This document shows positions 44,126-55,279 of a DNA stretch of 64,000 nt, piece by piece. The DNA comes from Colocasia esculenta (taxonomy: Eukaryota > Streptophyta > Magnoliopsida > Alismatales > Araceae). Each line of letters begins with the position of its first letter. Positions within the stretch are counted from its first letter, which is position 1. Made by a program: the position numbers and the translations under genes. The notes beneath the pieces are model-generated. The model was not told the DNA's origin, did no database searches, and saw only the letters and a program-made list of their open reading frames with translations. The stretch is from assembly GCA_014218235.1 (NCBI GenBank), contig CM024761.1, positions 95,415,648 to 95,479,647 of the forward strand. Reading direction: 5' to 3'.

Positions 44126-44615
44126 ATCGATCTTTACATGAAGTCGATGTTTGGACAAAATTGATGTTTAAGTAAAAGCAAATTGTTATTATAATGATAG
44201 GCAAATCGATGGGCAAATCGATGTTTTCACATATCGAGTCGATGTGGCAACCAAATTGTTATGAAACTTATCAAATCGTTATGGCATTCAAATCGTTATG
44301 AAAACTTATCAAATCGATGTTTTGGTCAAATCGATGTTCTCATTTAGGAAATCGATGTAAGAGAGAAATCGATGTGACGATCAAATCATTATGGCACTTA
44401 TCGAATCGATGTGAGAATCAAATCGTTGTTTCTCAATTATGAATTCGTTATGATAACCAAATCGTTGTGAGAGCAAATCGTTGTTCTCACTTATCAAGTC
44501 GTTGTGGCAACCAAATCATTGTTTCTCTTAACGAATCGTTACACGATCAAATCATTGTGTAACTTATCAAATCGTTGTTAGTGAAATTGATGTGGCACTT
44601 TGAACAGAAATTGAT
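44126..44615 (-). repeat. ATCGAT / ATCGTT motif array, 5' LTR copy
   Basis: Core starts on the plus strand include 44255, 44275, 44292, 44313, 44330, 44351, 44368, 44385, 44405 and 44422. Spacings are 20, 17, 21, 17, 21, 17, 17, 20, 17. The array as a whole has about 27 copies, with 17 and 20-22 as the dominant steps. Confidence 0.88.
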
Positions 44616-44786
44616 GTATATTGAATAAACATCAATTTAGCATTTTAGTGCACATCATACAGTGATAATTCCATAAACTTATATTTCTTAGGAAAACATG
44701 ATAATAAATATTTTTAATAATATGTAATTAATCATAAATTTTATTATCACCAAAATATAAGGGTAAAATATATGAGTGGTTCAACA

Positions 44787-47783
44787 CATATGACCCAAAA
44801 ATCAAATGAAGCAATAAAATACATGGAAATTCGTAACCTAAATAAGCTGAAATTAGAGAGAGGTAATTAGGGTTGAATTGGGAAGAGATCTTACACTCTT
44901 GGCAACCCCAATTCGTTCCTAGCCATCCTTTGGGATTTCTTGATGGCCAAGACTCTCCAATGGAAGAAGAAATCCTCAAATTAGGAAACTAATAAGCCAA
45001 AACCGCAACCATAGTTTCCTTGTCACAATAAGACTCCAAAACACCATGGTTACTTAAATACTCTTCACCCAAACCCTAGGGACAAGTTTTAGAACTTGCT
45101 GGGGTTGTGTGGAGGAGCTCTTCGTGGCTGGAGAGCAAGAGATCAAGCATAGCAAGCTCATCTTCTTCCCTTGTTCGTCTGCTTCGACCTGTGTACACCG
45201 TCTCCTTGGAGTTGAGCAAAGGTAGGGTAAACCAAATCCCATTGTCAAAGGCTTATACCCCTGGAAAGAGGGTCAAGTCTACTTCCTAACCCATCTGGAA
45301 TGCAAATTTTCGTGTAGTATACATGGAGTATTAGGCGTTCTTCCACAGACGGTCGAAACGAGGGTCTTCTGAAGAACGAAACTTCATTAAAAAAATTTCT
45401 TGAGCCAAACCTTAACAAATCCTATACCAATGTGAAGAGCATCAAGTTAACTTTTGTTTCCTACTGATTTCATCATTTTCTATTTAGTACATCATGAGTT
45501 ATAGGCGTTTTTCCAAAGTCACGCAGGTTAGGGTCTTTTCCTGTTCATGTCAATTTATCACGCATCTCGAGGTCGTTTTAAATTATTTAAAAATCATAGT
45601 TTGCATCTATTCCATGTTCCATACAACTTTCATGTTGAGACTTTTGTCCGAAAATCCCTAGTTTAGGAGATATAAGTGTTGTATGGTCTGCTCCTTGAAA
45701 CGCGTCCGGTCCCGAGGATGCGTTTCAAGCACTTGGTATCGCAATGCTCATGGGCGACGCGATCCTCTGAAAGGCGTCCGCACACCCCGATCCGTTTAAA
45801 GCATTAACGAGTCAACGCCTGCGTGGGTCTTCGCGCTCGCCTGGGAGTCAGCGCCGCTCTAAACTGCGGCGGCCGGCCCAGACGCGTTTCAGAAGTTTTC
45901 CCGCCCAAGATTTTATTAAAGGAATTTTGCTTGAACGTGTCCCTTTTGAATGACGTGATTCAAGCATGAACGCGGCCAAGCATATGGACGTGATTTACCC
46001 ACTTTTTAGTTTCGCCTATTTTTCACTGTGCACTGCGTTTTGAATGCATCCACTATGTTGGGCGCATATTTGAAGGCTTACCTGAGGTATGTTTAACATG
46101 GTATCCCGTGTGTCATTTGCATATCTTGGGTCTGATCATTACATGATATCTGTTTAATGGCTTAAAAGTGTTTAACCCATTTAAAAAGTTTTAATTACAC
46201 GAATATTATTATAATTGCTTTCTTAATGACGTGAACATTCATGTAACTTTTGATGCACTCTTTCTACTGTTCTAGCTTATTAAATGATAATCTAATATCG
46301 TAAAATCTTGCAATCCATGTTTAGTTAAAGTGCATAGTTTCATGTCATGTTATCATGCTAAGTGCTTTCCGCGAGTTTGAAACCGATGGATTGTGGATTG
46401 AGATCCGTACATCACCACACACTTGCATATCTAGGTAGCCCTTTCCTGGGGATTTGGAAGCTCTCTATTGGTTATTCCGAATCGGTAGACTAGTGACCTT
46501 ATCTCTAAGACCTCCGTAAATTTCCGCTCTCCGTGGATTCTCACATGGAGGCCGAGTTGGTTGTACCATTGAAGTTCCCTGCAGATAGCGTGCACTTCCT
46601 CTCTCATCTTGTTCTCGTGAGTGTGATTTACAATCTAGACTAAAGCCATTAATGTAAAGATTGAATTAAAGTATAAATCGTACTGTTATGCTACCAAATT
46701 TATCTCTTGACCATTATTCTCATGAAATCATGTTCAATTTACTTATTAATTGTTCTCATCATTATCATGAACATGACATTACACATGCTTACATATTGAA
46801 ACACTCATTGTCCATTATTAATGACTGTGGGCATCTACATTTAAAATTTCAGTGAGATGCTGACCGGACACGGTGAGTGTCCAAGGGCTCCAGTCTAGCC
46901 CCAATGACGGAGAGTCATAAATATATTGTTAACCATGGGGTATAATGATTACTGGCGTTGCATACGCGTTAGGAGTCGTGCGTGTCGTGTTGAATGATAG
47001 ATACAATAACCACATACACGTGTCCTGGTGTACATTCTTGGTGGATCTTTCCTTGGTGTACATTAGTGTCTACGTGCCTAATTATTATTAAATGATCGTG
47101 ATCGTGCGTTCTTGCTAGCTTGCTTGCGTGATATGGCCATCCTGCATAGTGAAACCTTGCGTGCCTGTACAAAGTGATATATTGCTAGTTCTATCTCGTT
47201 GTATCCTTCTAGATAATGTTCTATCATGATCACTCTATCTAGCTTGTTCATGTATCATGTTTTAATGAGTTTTATTCGTGCATGCATATCATGACTATCA
47301 TCGTGCTTACCTAGTTCTAAATTGTTAATCACTTATATCATTGCCCGCACATTGAGATATAAATCCTACTGGGCTAGTTTGCTCATTCCCTACTTTTAAC
47401 CATTCTAGGTGATTATGACATTCAAGAGGAAGAGCAAGTCGAGGATGGGAATGCATCCGAGTGATGAGCGTTCCAAATATGAGTCTATCTATAGTTAGTT
47501 TATTTCGAGTGTTAGAACGTGTAATGGGAAGTGAGGAATAAAATGTACTTCTCTTTTTATTGAGTCTTAGTCCAGTATAAGTTTTCATTTGGAATACAAT
47601 GAGTTGAGATTTGAATACAATTTCCATTGAGTTCAATATTTAGGCCCTCTGATGATGTATGGTGTTATGCATTTAGAGCGTGCTAACTAGAGGCTTATTT
47701 GCCAACTGTTCACGTCTTGGGATATCATCTCGAATTATATTCCACATTATTAATATCTGCTGCGTAATTATCAGGACGTGACA
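44787..47783 (+). repeat. G2 3' LTR, second part
   Basis: It starts with the duplication catat and continues gacccaaaaatc as in the 5' LTR at 23671. It covers the GC-rich patch with cgcgtcc, gacgcg and acgcgtttc words (about 45700-45975). It passes uninterrupted over the point where G3 entered the other copy (46934-46950) and ends AGGACGTGACA at 47783. No ORF is supported. Confidence 0.93.
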
Positions 47784-50434
47784 TAGACTTACCCAAACCC
47801 TTTACCCACATAATTAAACATCTCCCCAATCCTATTAGGTAGATAAAGGCATGAAATAGGGAAATAAATATAGAAATTCGGAGTATTAAGGAAAAGAGGT
47901 GTTTTTAGAAGTTAGAACTCTTAAAGCAACCCAATACACCCCCAATTCGTCCCTACCAAACCATAGAACGTTGTTGGAGCTTTGGAGGATGAAGAGAAAG
48001 GCTGAGGACGAACGAGCAAGGAGAAGAAGGCTTGGAACATGGAGGATTTCATGTTCTTCTTCGTCACAAACCCTAAGTTTTCTTAACAGCATGAAAAGGT
48101 AGGCAATCACTCAAGCTTAACCAAATTAAACTCGACCCTATGTAGACCTTGATCCCCTCTATCAAAGCCTATGATCTCCCTAATTTTCGTTGCTCCATGA
48201 GAGAGTATTAAATACTCTAATCAATGTTATCATCATGTACCCGAACCATCTTATTTGACTTCAATCTATGTATATTCTCGATTACATACCTTGCAAATTT
48301 TATCATAAATACTGCATGATGTAGCCTTTGAATGATCCTATTTCTGTGAATTTTCATCATGCATCCTATGCGAATTAAATCGTTTTCCATGACTATGCAT
48401 GTTTTAGGTCACCGAAATGTAACCTAATTAAAGCATGCTCAATACTTGTTTATTTTCTAATTCCACATGCATGTTGATACCTCTACATGTCTATTTTCAT
48501 TCAAAACTAGTTTCATGATTTTTAGAAGTTCCTATGATTTTATATTGATTTTGAACAGCCATGTGTCATGCCATGGACGGTTGGACCGAACCCTAAAAAG
48601 GGCTGAACCCCTTGTCTAGGCTCAGACCACCTTCTGAAATGCGACGGCTCGAGCCCTCACGATCTTAGAAGGGTCACGATAGGCCTGACCGTCATGTCTT
48701 GAATGCGACGGTCTGTCCCATCGCGATTCCCACCCGACTGGCCCGGTTCAGCTATTGCGACCGACCTCTATGTCGCGACCTGAAATGCGATGGGTACCCC
48801 CGTCGTGATTTCAGCAAACTGGCCAGAAGACCTAATTGCTCATATACCCTTATTAATTATGCCATATAATCCTTGTTTAACCCTAATTAAACACTGTTAT
48901 GAATAGTAACAACCTGTTATGCAATATTAGGTATTATTCTCATGATTTTATTTAATTTAAAAGCTATGTGGACAACTATTCATGTTCTCATGATTTAATT
49001 ACACTTGCACACACTTAACATAAATGTTTGCCAAAAGAACTTCTTAAATTTCTCAATAATCTATCTGGTAATTAAGAGTAATTATTCACTTAATCTCCCA
49101 ATTATTTGATGACACTTGTCTTCGTTTTATTCGCGTGCTTTGTACATTGTTCTCGCATCCCTCTGCCTTCGAGCACTCGAGGCAAGACGGACAATGTTTT
49201 GTACACACTTTCTTCTTGGCATGGACCACCTCTCCATTGGAAATACTCTTAATAGGATCAGGGACTCCAGGTCAAGGCCTCCATAAGTTTTCTTGGCTTT
49301 GGTGTACGTCCATTGCCGACGAGCTGGTTGTACCCTTAAAACCCGTTACCCCTTTAGGGATTGGCATGATCCAAACGGCCTTAGTGTGTTTCCTTCTTAC
49401 CTTGGGTTCACGACAGACCTCTGGTTTGTGTTATGGCATGGCTGGTGGGCAGTTGTGACTTCTACCTGACTGTCGACACACGACCTGGTGCTGTGCAACT
49501 GTTACTATCGCTTGTTTATCGTTGTTTTTATGAATATGACCCTATCTCATCTACTATCTCTATCCTCTCATCTGTTCATTTTCTCTCTACACTCTCGTCC
49601 ATATGTCTATTACTCTTATCTATTCTTGGTACTCTATTTGGTCGTCTATATGATTGTCTATGATAAAGAACATAACTTATGTTGTACAATAGGGCCCGAT
49701 CTGGTCCTGGGGGGAGCGTTCGAAAAGTGCTATTTGCCCATGAGAGTTAAAATGATCAGGATGTTGGCATACATTCAGTGCCATTATACTATCAAAATTT
49801 AATCTATGACAATTAATCAGTGCACTCAATACAAGTGCTATCTATACAAGTGCTACCGTTACTAGTGCAATGTTGTGCAACTTTACGTGCTATATCGTTA
49901 CATGGCCAATCCATTACCATACTTGTTGTGCTATTTTCCTCGTGCCAGTGCTATTATTTTCTTATTATCGTTACATTGCTCTACATGACTATACTCTCTA
50001 GTGATCATGACTTTTAAGACATTAATCATTTAAAGCATGCTTGTTCATATGAGATATTAAGTTCTACTGGGCGTTTATAGCTCAACCTGCGCTATTATTT
50101 CATGTGTTTTAGGTGAGTCTGATGGAGATTACCACACTCATGAGGAAGGGAATGAGAATGATGCTCAGGAGTGACCAGTTTCGACAACCAGTGCTTATTA
50201 GTTATTTAGTTAGTTGTCAGTTAGTCATTATGTAATAGTCTAGATTTGAATAAAGTACTTTGGGCCCTAGTTTTGGCTCTAATTAGTGGATGTAATAGTT
50301 AGTAGATGGATTATTAATGAAGTTGGATTTCATTTGGCATTATTCCAATAGCGTAATGATTTGTTGTTTATTTCTCGCTCTGTAATATTTAATTAACTAT
50401 AATTCTGCTCTGATATCCACATCTGGGCATTACA
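47784..50434 (+). repeat. G1 3' LTR, second part
   Basis: It resumes with tagac and aligns with the solo LTR 58630-61492 over its length. Contains gcgac/gtcgc words (about 48640-48820), a block like ctactgggcgtttatagctc (20 bases, about 50073) and ggcccgatctggtcctgggg (about 49691), both also in the solo LTR. Ends GGGCATTACA. ORFs of 60-107 codons here lack domains and are ignored. Confidence 0.9.
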
Positions 50435-52319
50435 GAGACCGTCGCGTTCCTGTTTGGACAATCGATTTGGTAATCAATTCCCGACCTGAAAGGCGACAAA
50501 CTAACCGTCGCAATTTGAACGTGACAGGTATGGCCGTCGCGGTTTAGAATTTGATAGAAAGTCCAGTTTTGACTGTGCACGGCCCTCTAAAGTGCGACAA
50601 CTGTGTTCCTCGTGATTTAAAGGCCGACCCGAGACTATTTTATTGAGTTGTATAGTCAATTATATGCATGCCCTATTGTTATGTCATGTCATGTAGCTAT
50701 TCAATAGCCTAAAAGTGATCAACCAATATGAAAGCCATAAGAATATGAATTGCTATTCTAAGTGTTAATTATTGAATGATCTCATCTATCATGCGGTTGA
50801 TATAAACCATGATCATATTCTATCTTGTTCAAAAATGAAAAGTGTTATATGCTAAAAGAGCATCTACCATGTGATAGACTGAAATGCATACATGTCATGC
50901 GTGTTGTTATAAGCTTTCCGTATCTTTGTAACCGATAGATTGTGGATTGAGACACGTCTACACCACACTTTTGCACATATAGACCGCCCTTTCTTAGGGG
51001 ATTGGAAACTCACGGCCGGTCATTCCGTATCGGCAATCTAGGACCTTTCTCTTAAGACCTCCATAAATCTTCGTACTCCATAGATTCTCTCATGGACACC
51101 GAGTTGGTTGTACCAATGAAGTACCTGAAAGATAGAATGCACTTCTATTCTTATCTACTTCTCGTGAGAGTGATTTGATAACATTGAAACCAATCCATTA
51201 AATGTAAAGATTGAACTAATGAGATTAAGCCGTTATGCTGCTGAAATTAATGTGGATCATGTTCCCTTGCCTTGTTCTCTATCATCATTGGCCTGATCTT
51301 TAGTGCTTATTGTCTATTGCTTGGAAATCATATTGGCCATAAATGAATGAATGGAATTACCTGAAACTATTGGAACTTTGGTTCACAACTATGGCTGTGC
51401 AAATAGGGCCCAGTTTTGTCTGAGAGGAGCACCGAAAATACTTATAAATCGCAAGAGTATATGATCCTTTGAGGTGTCTGGAAATCACCAAATTGAATGC
51501 AAGATTGATCTAGGTAATTTCCACACTGTTATTGAATGATTTATTGATTGAATTGATTGATTGAACTGTTATATGTGAAATGACCAAATCTGTCATACAT
51601 GTCATCGTTATTGAATCCAATATGTCATTGTCCACTGAAATTCAATAGAATTCAACTTGAGATATCTATGGTACATGTTACATGTTATTGAATTTCTTCC
51701 ATTACTAAATGATCGTACTGTCATCCTTAACATTGTTAATCATCCCGTCCTACATGAGAATTATCATGGGAATTGTTACAGAACCATCCTCGTACACGTT
51801 ATAGCTTGAATTTGTCACCATCGTTATTGTCATGAGTATCGCATGATAGCATCATACCTATTAACATGTTAATTACGTAAAGCATGCCCGCACTATACAT
51901 GAAAATCCTACTGGGCCCTAGTGCGCTCACACCTGCTTTCCTAAATATTTTCAGGTAATGATTCTGAGGAACTAGAGAATGATGGGACCAGGGACGAGTG
52001 ATGAGCTTCCTCAATGTGTCCGTCTACGTAGCATGTCAGCCAAGAAGATTAGATTTAAGGAGTCTATAATAGATAGGTTTATTTCCTTGATATTATCTAC
52101 TTCGAGATACAATATTGGGCCCTATGTTTGGCTCTGACTATGTAAGGTTTTAAGTTAATTTTATGGAAATGAAATAAATATTATTTGGCTGGAAATATTA
52201 TTGTCTTAAACCTTGTGTTATATTTAGTTGTTACTCTGAATTACTCGACTATGATACCTGCACTTGTATCGTTCACGCTCTCGACGTTTATTTTCCACTG
52301 CTAAATGTCACGACGTGAA
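50435..52319 (+). repeat. Remnant of an older chromovirus-type LTR (host of G1)
   Basis: Directly after the G1 LTR end, the sequence continues in the middle of another LTR of the same superfamily. It has gcgacaaac and gtcgcggt words (50435-50610), a gattgtggattgagacacgt block (20 bases, about 50938), a cctactgggccctagtgcgc block (20 bases, about 51908), and an end near cgacgtgaa (52319). Its left part would lie left of the window. No primer site follows, so it is a 3' or solo LTR. The next 42 bases (52320-52361) are unassigned. Confidence 0.75.
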
Positions 52320-52361
52320 TGTGTATGTGATATCCTATGGACATCAGGATGAAACCTTGGA

Positions 52362-53363
52362 TGGAGCAACCCACTACTTTTAATAAATAAATCAATCAAA
52401 AAAATTTAAAAATGATTTAATTAAAATCCATTAAACAAAAATAAGTAATGGGCTTTGCCAAATGGCTCATATAAAAGTTATTAGGCCAAAATAAGAATTT
52501 TGAAATATGGAATAAGTGGAAAATAACCTAAATTTGTAATATAATTGTTTCCTAAATTGAAAAGAGTAAGAAAATCATTAATATAGCTAAATTATGTTGG
52601 AATTGGACTCTTAACCGTACCCTAATTAGCTGGGTACGAAATTGGAACCCAACCTAACCCAATTAGGAGGTGTAAAGCCTGGGAGGTTGGAAGAAATAGG
52701 GAAATTCGGAGTTTAAATAGGAGTTACAGTTGTAATAGGAAATTAACTCACTAGATGCTTAAATAGACCCCCAACCTCTTCATGGACGACCCTATTGCGT
52801 TGCTGAGACTTGCTGGACATGGAGGAGAGGCCAAAGGAGAAGAAAATCATGGAGAGAAGGCTTGCTCAATGATCTACCAACTGTTCTTCGAGTTCTAAGC
52901 CCTATAAGCCAAATCAACCGACAAGGTAGGTATTCTCACAAGGAAAACTAAATTACTCTCGTCTGTAGATGTTCTTGACACCAAGAACAAAAGCCCTCTA
53001 TTTTCCCTAATTTTCATCACCCTATCTTGAGATTTTCATGTTGGATGTTCTGTTAACATCATGCTCCCGAACCCACATGATCCCATTAGATCTCTCTCCA
53101 CACTTGATTTCGTGCTATGAAAGTTTTACTGTAGATACTACATGATACCAGGAATCATTTACCATCTTATCCCCCAATTTCTACAGAGTATCTTGCTCGA
53201 ATTAATTTTTTTTTCATCCCTACGTCATGTTCTAGGTTCTTCGTGAAAGAACCTGATTAAAGCCTGTCAAAACCATGATAAGTTTCTAATTCCTATTTAC
53301 TGGTTATATCGTCGCAAGTCTAGTTTCATTTAAAACTAGTTTCATGATTTTTCATCATATGTA
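52362..53363 (+). repeat. Truncated G1-family LTR (host of the Tat element)
   Basis: It starts TGGAGCAACCC (expected TGTAGCAACC) and matches the first kilobase of the G1 and solo LTRs. Shared blocks include aatgggctttgcyaaatggc-like text, gttgctgagacttgctggac (20 bases, about 52799), and ctagtttcatttaaaactag (20 bases, about 53321). Homology stops at about 53350-53363, where the Tat-type LTR begins; the remainder lies beyond the window. Confidence 0.8.
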
Positions 53364-55160
53364 TGTAGACGCGAGATTTGGCCCATCTCCCATGTGGCTC
53401 ATATGGCCCATTAAGCCTCATTTGACCATTTGTTGACTTGCCTCGGATGCCATGTAGACGGCACCATCGATTGCCGCCGACTACTGGTTGACGGCATAGG
53501 CCGTGGACGTTAACCCATATTGGCGTCCACATCCCGGGACGTCTGCATGCGGTTGGCGGCGGGATCAGTTGACGTCAACCTGGTTTACCTGGTCTGCGCA
53601 ACTACCCCGAGAATCTAGCCCACTTGCGCCATTCTCTCGCCCATGCAGCGCATGGGGCCATTCCCAATGGGCATATGGGCCACCTTGGCACTCCCTTGAC
53701 CCAGTAAAAATCCTATTTGGCCTCTCCCGATTGGTTGGAGCTTTTATACTTGGATTGCCAAATGTACAAGTGTGTTTCTTCACACTGAGCATCCAAGGCT
53801 ACTGAGCTCGACCCCCACTGTCTATATAACACTCCCTTGAGCCCTCTAAGCCAGGGGAGAGGCTGGACGTCCACATGCTGCTACTTTGAGAGAAGAGAGA
53901 GAGTTTGCACCCAAGCTTCATCAACTCTTCCTCTTCTTCCTCTCACACTTCGGGATGTTCAGGAGGCTTCTTCCCGAGTTGGAGGAGCCCTGTGAGGAGC
54001 TGCAACGCCAACGAACGAGGATCTACACCTCCATCCATCTCTTTCCTTTTTCTCTCTTTAGTTATTTGCATGTCACACACACCTTCCCACTCACTCTAGG
54101 CACGTAGGTCACTTCCCTACACACCTAAAAAGGGGTTTCCCAACCAAAAACGGAGAGAAGAAGGGTGGTCATAGCACTTGGCCACCCCTCTTCTCAAGTC
54201 CGCAACCGGTACGGGACTCACCTTTTGGGCTGTCTCACTCCGTTTCTGAACATTTACCACACTTTCCTTAGGCTAATAGAGTGTCTTTTTGTTGCAGGAA
54301 CGACTCGTAGAAGACCACGGAGCTCTTCTTCTTTGGCCGGCCGAAGAAGGAGAAGTTGAAGCCCCGTCTCCATCCGCTGTGCGAGGCCACGGCACCGATG
54401 TGATTCCATCACTCCTTGGGCACAGGTAAGGCCTTGGTGATCACAGACTCCCTATCCTTTTGCTAGTTTGCTTTGTTTTCTCTCTAGTCAACCAAGTCAA
54501 CCGGAGAGTCAACGAGGTCAACCGGCGACCCCATCATCGCCAACGAGAGGTCAGCGACGTCTGCGAGCTCCCGGAAGATCCAGCAGTCGGCTGGACACGA
54601 CGCGGAAACGAGCGTCCACAGCTCTCTTCTGGCGATCACGGTGGGACAGCTTCTGCCACTGTGGTCTGTCTGCACCCAGGTAGACGGCAAGCGATCTTGC
54701 CGTTTACTCAGGTAAACGTCCATCTTTCCTGCCGTTTAGTTTCTGTTAGCGTCCATCTAGGTTGTCGTCTACTTGCTATTAGCATCAGTCGATCATGTCG
54801 TTTACTTATTTCTGATGAACTGTGCGTCAACATGTATGCCGTTTAGTTTCACAGAAGCATGTTTTTGACTAATTTTTTATTTTTTTGCTTTGATTTTGTT
54901 TTCTGTCTGCTTACTGTTTGCTGCTGACGGTCCTTAGTCAATGGGGGGTCACTCCTCTTCGGTTTACAACCTTTTACTCGGGGATTCCCTCTCGGGTAAA
55001 TCGGGTTGGTTCCGAAGAAAACTCTGTAAGTCCCTACATTCCGTGGATTCCCTCACGGTACGGGGCAGGAGGACCTTTTACCCTCCTAGTCTAGCTTGCC
55101 TATTTACCCAGGTCTGAGTCAGATTTGAGAGAACAGCCTTTACAAGTCAACATAACACAT
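53364..55160 (+). repeat. Probable 5' LTR of the Tat-like element
   Basis: Start TGTAGACGCGAG. It contains a cluster of gacggc, gacgtt, ggcgtcc and gacgtc words (about 53456-53580), a TATA box (53823), pyrimidine-rich leader sequence, and a second group of cggcaa, gccgtttac and aaacgtcc words (about 54680-54845). The end is placed loosely before the probable primer region (ttttggggacgttgtttgat at 55178). Overlapping ORFs here (up to 128 codons) look accidental. Confidence 0.6.
53823..53829 (+). promoter_or_regulatory. Tat-like LTR TATA box
   Basis: TATATAA in ctgtctatataacactccc, about 245 bases downstream of the CG-word cluster. Confidence 0.65.
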
Positions 55161-55279
55161 AACTTTGATCTTTAAATTTTTGGGGACGTTGTTTGATAAC
55201 ATTGTTTGGTAGAAACCCATATTTCTTCTAAAATAGTGTAATCACTTCAACTTAAACCATTCTAAAATCAATAGGTTGT

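Larger units (their letters stand above)
40117..44786 (-). mobile_element. Non-autonomous Sirevirus-like copia element, gag only, minus strand
   Basis: The LTRs 40117-41821 and 43059-44786 start TGTTGAACC and end CCAACA on the minus strand. The target duplication catat is perfect (40112-40116, 44787-44791), and the G2 5' LTR shows the empty site (actacatatgaccc near 23666). Read on the minus strand, the primer site follows the right-hand LTR, then a truncated gag, then several purine tracts (ccccctttttgtcac, ctcccccttag, ctcccctttgtg on the plus strand) before the left-hand LTR. Only 1.24 kb lies between the LTRs, and there is no pol. Multiple purine tracts point to a Sirevirus relative. Confidence 0.93.
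43059..44786 (-). repeat. Minus-strand element, 5' LTR
   Basis: 1.73 kb, starts TGTTGAACCACT and ends AAGGGCCAACA on the minus strand. Contains the motif array (44126-44615) and a TATA box (43805-43812) downstream of it. Confidence 0.93.
23298..47783 (+). mobile_element. G2: gag-only, non-autonomous chromovirus-type element
   Basis: The LTRs begin TGTAGCACC (23298 and 39747) and end GGGACGTGACA / AGGACGTGACA (38164 and 47783). The perfect target duplication tagac lies at 23293-23297 and 47784-47788, inside the G1 LTR. Between the LTRs is only about 1.6 kb (38165-39746) holding a primer site, a decayed gag and a polypurine tract; there is no pol. Both LTRs, about 3.4 kb each, are themselves split: the 5' one by G3, the 3' one by a minus-strand copia element. 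LTR segments (for example near 25290 and 50935) resemble the G1 family, so G2 is probably a deletion derivative that relied on a related autonomous element. Confidence 0.92.
19901..50434 (+). mobile_element. G1: Ty3/gypsy chromovirus (Tekay/Del-like), 5' part outside window
   Basis: The pol gene from the end of protease through RT, RNase H, integrase and a chromodomain remnant lies at 19901-22930. A polypurine tract and the 3' LTR follow. The LTR begins TGTAGCAACTC at 22990, is split by G2 at 23297/47784, and ends GGGCATTACA at 50434. Summed, it is about 2.96 kb, fitting Tekay-type LTRs and the solo LTR at 58630-61492 (2.86 kb). The left part of G1 lies beyond Copia-1, outside the window, so its target duplication (gagac at 50435 on the right) cannot be checked. 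Confidence 0.85.

Noticed and set aside
49135..49458. ORF of 107 codons in the G1 LTR
   Set aside because: The corresponding region of the solo LTR (about 60180-60480) does not keep this frame. No motif visible.
52320..52361. Possible extra insertion or filler between two LTR remnants
   Set aside because: Only 42 bases with no repeat ends or match elsewhere in the window; nothing can be concluded.
54460..54846. ORF of 128 codons in the Tat-like 5' LTR
   Set aside because: Overlapped by other ORFs in other frames in a GC-rich leader, and contains no known domain.
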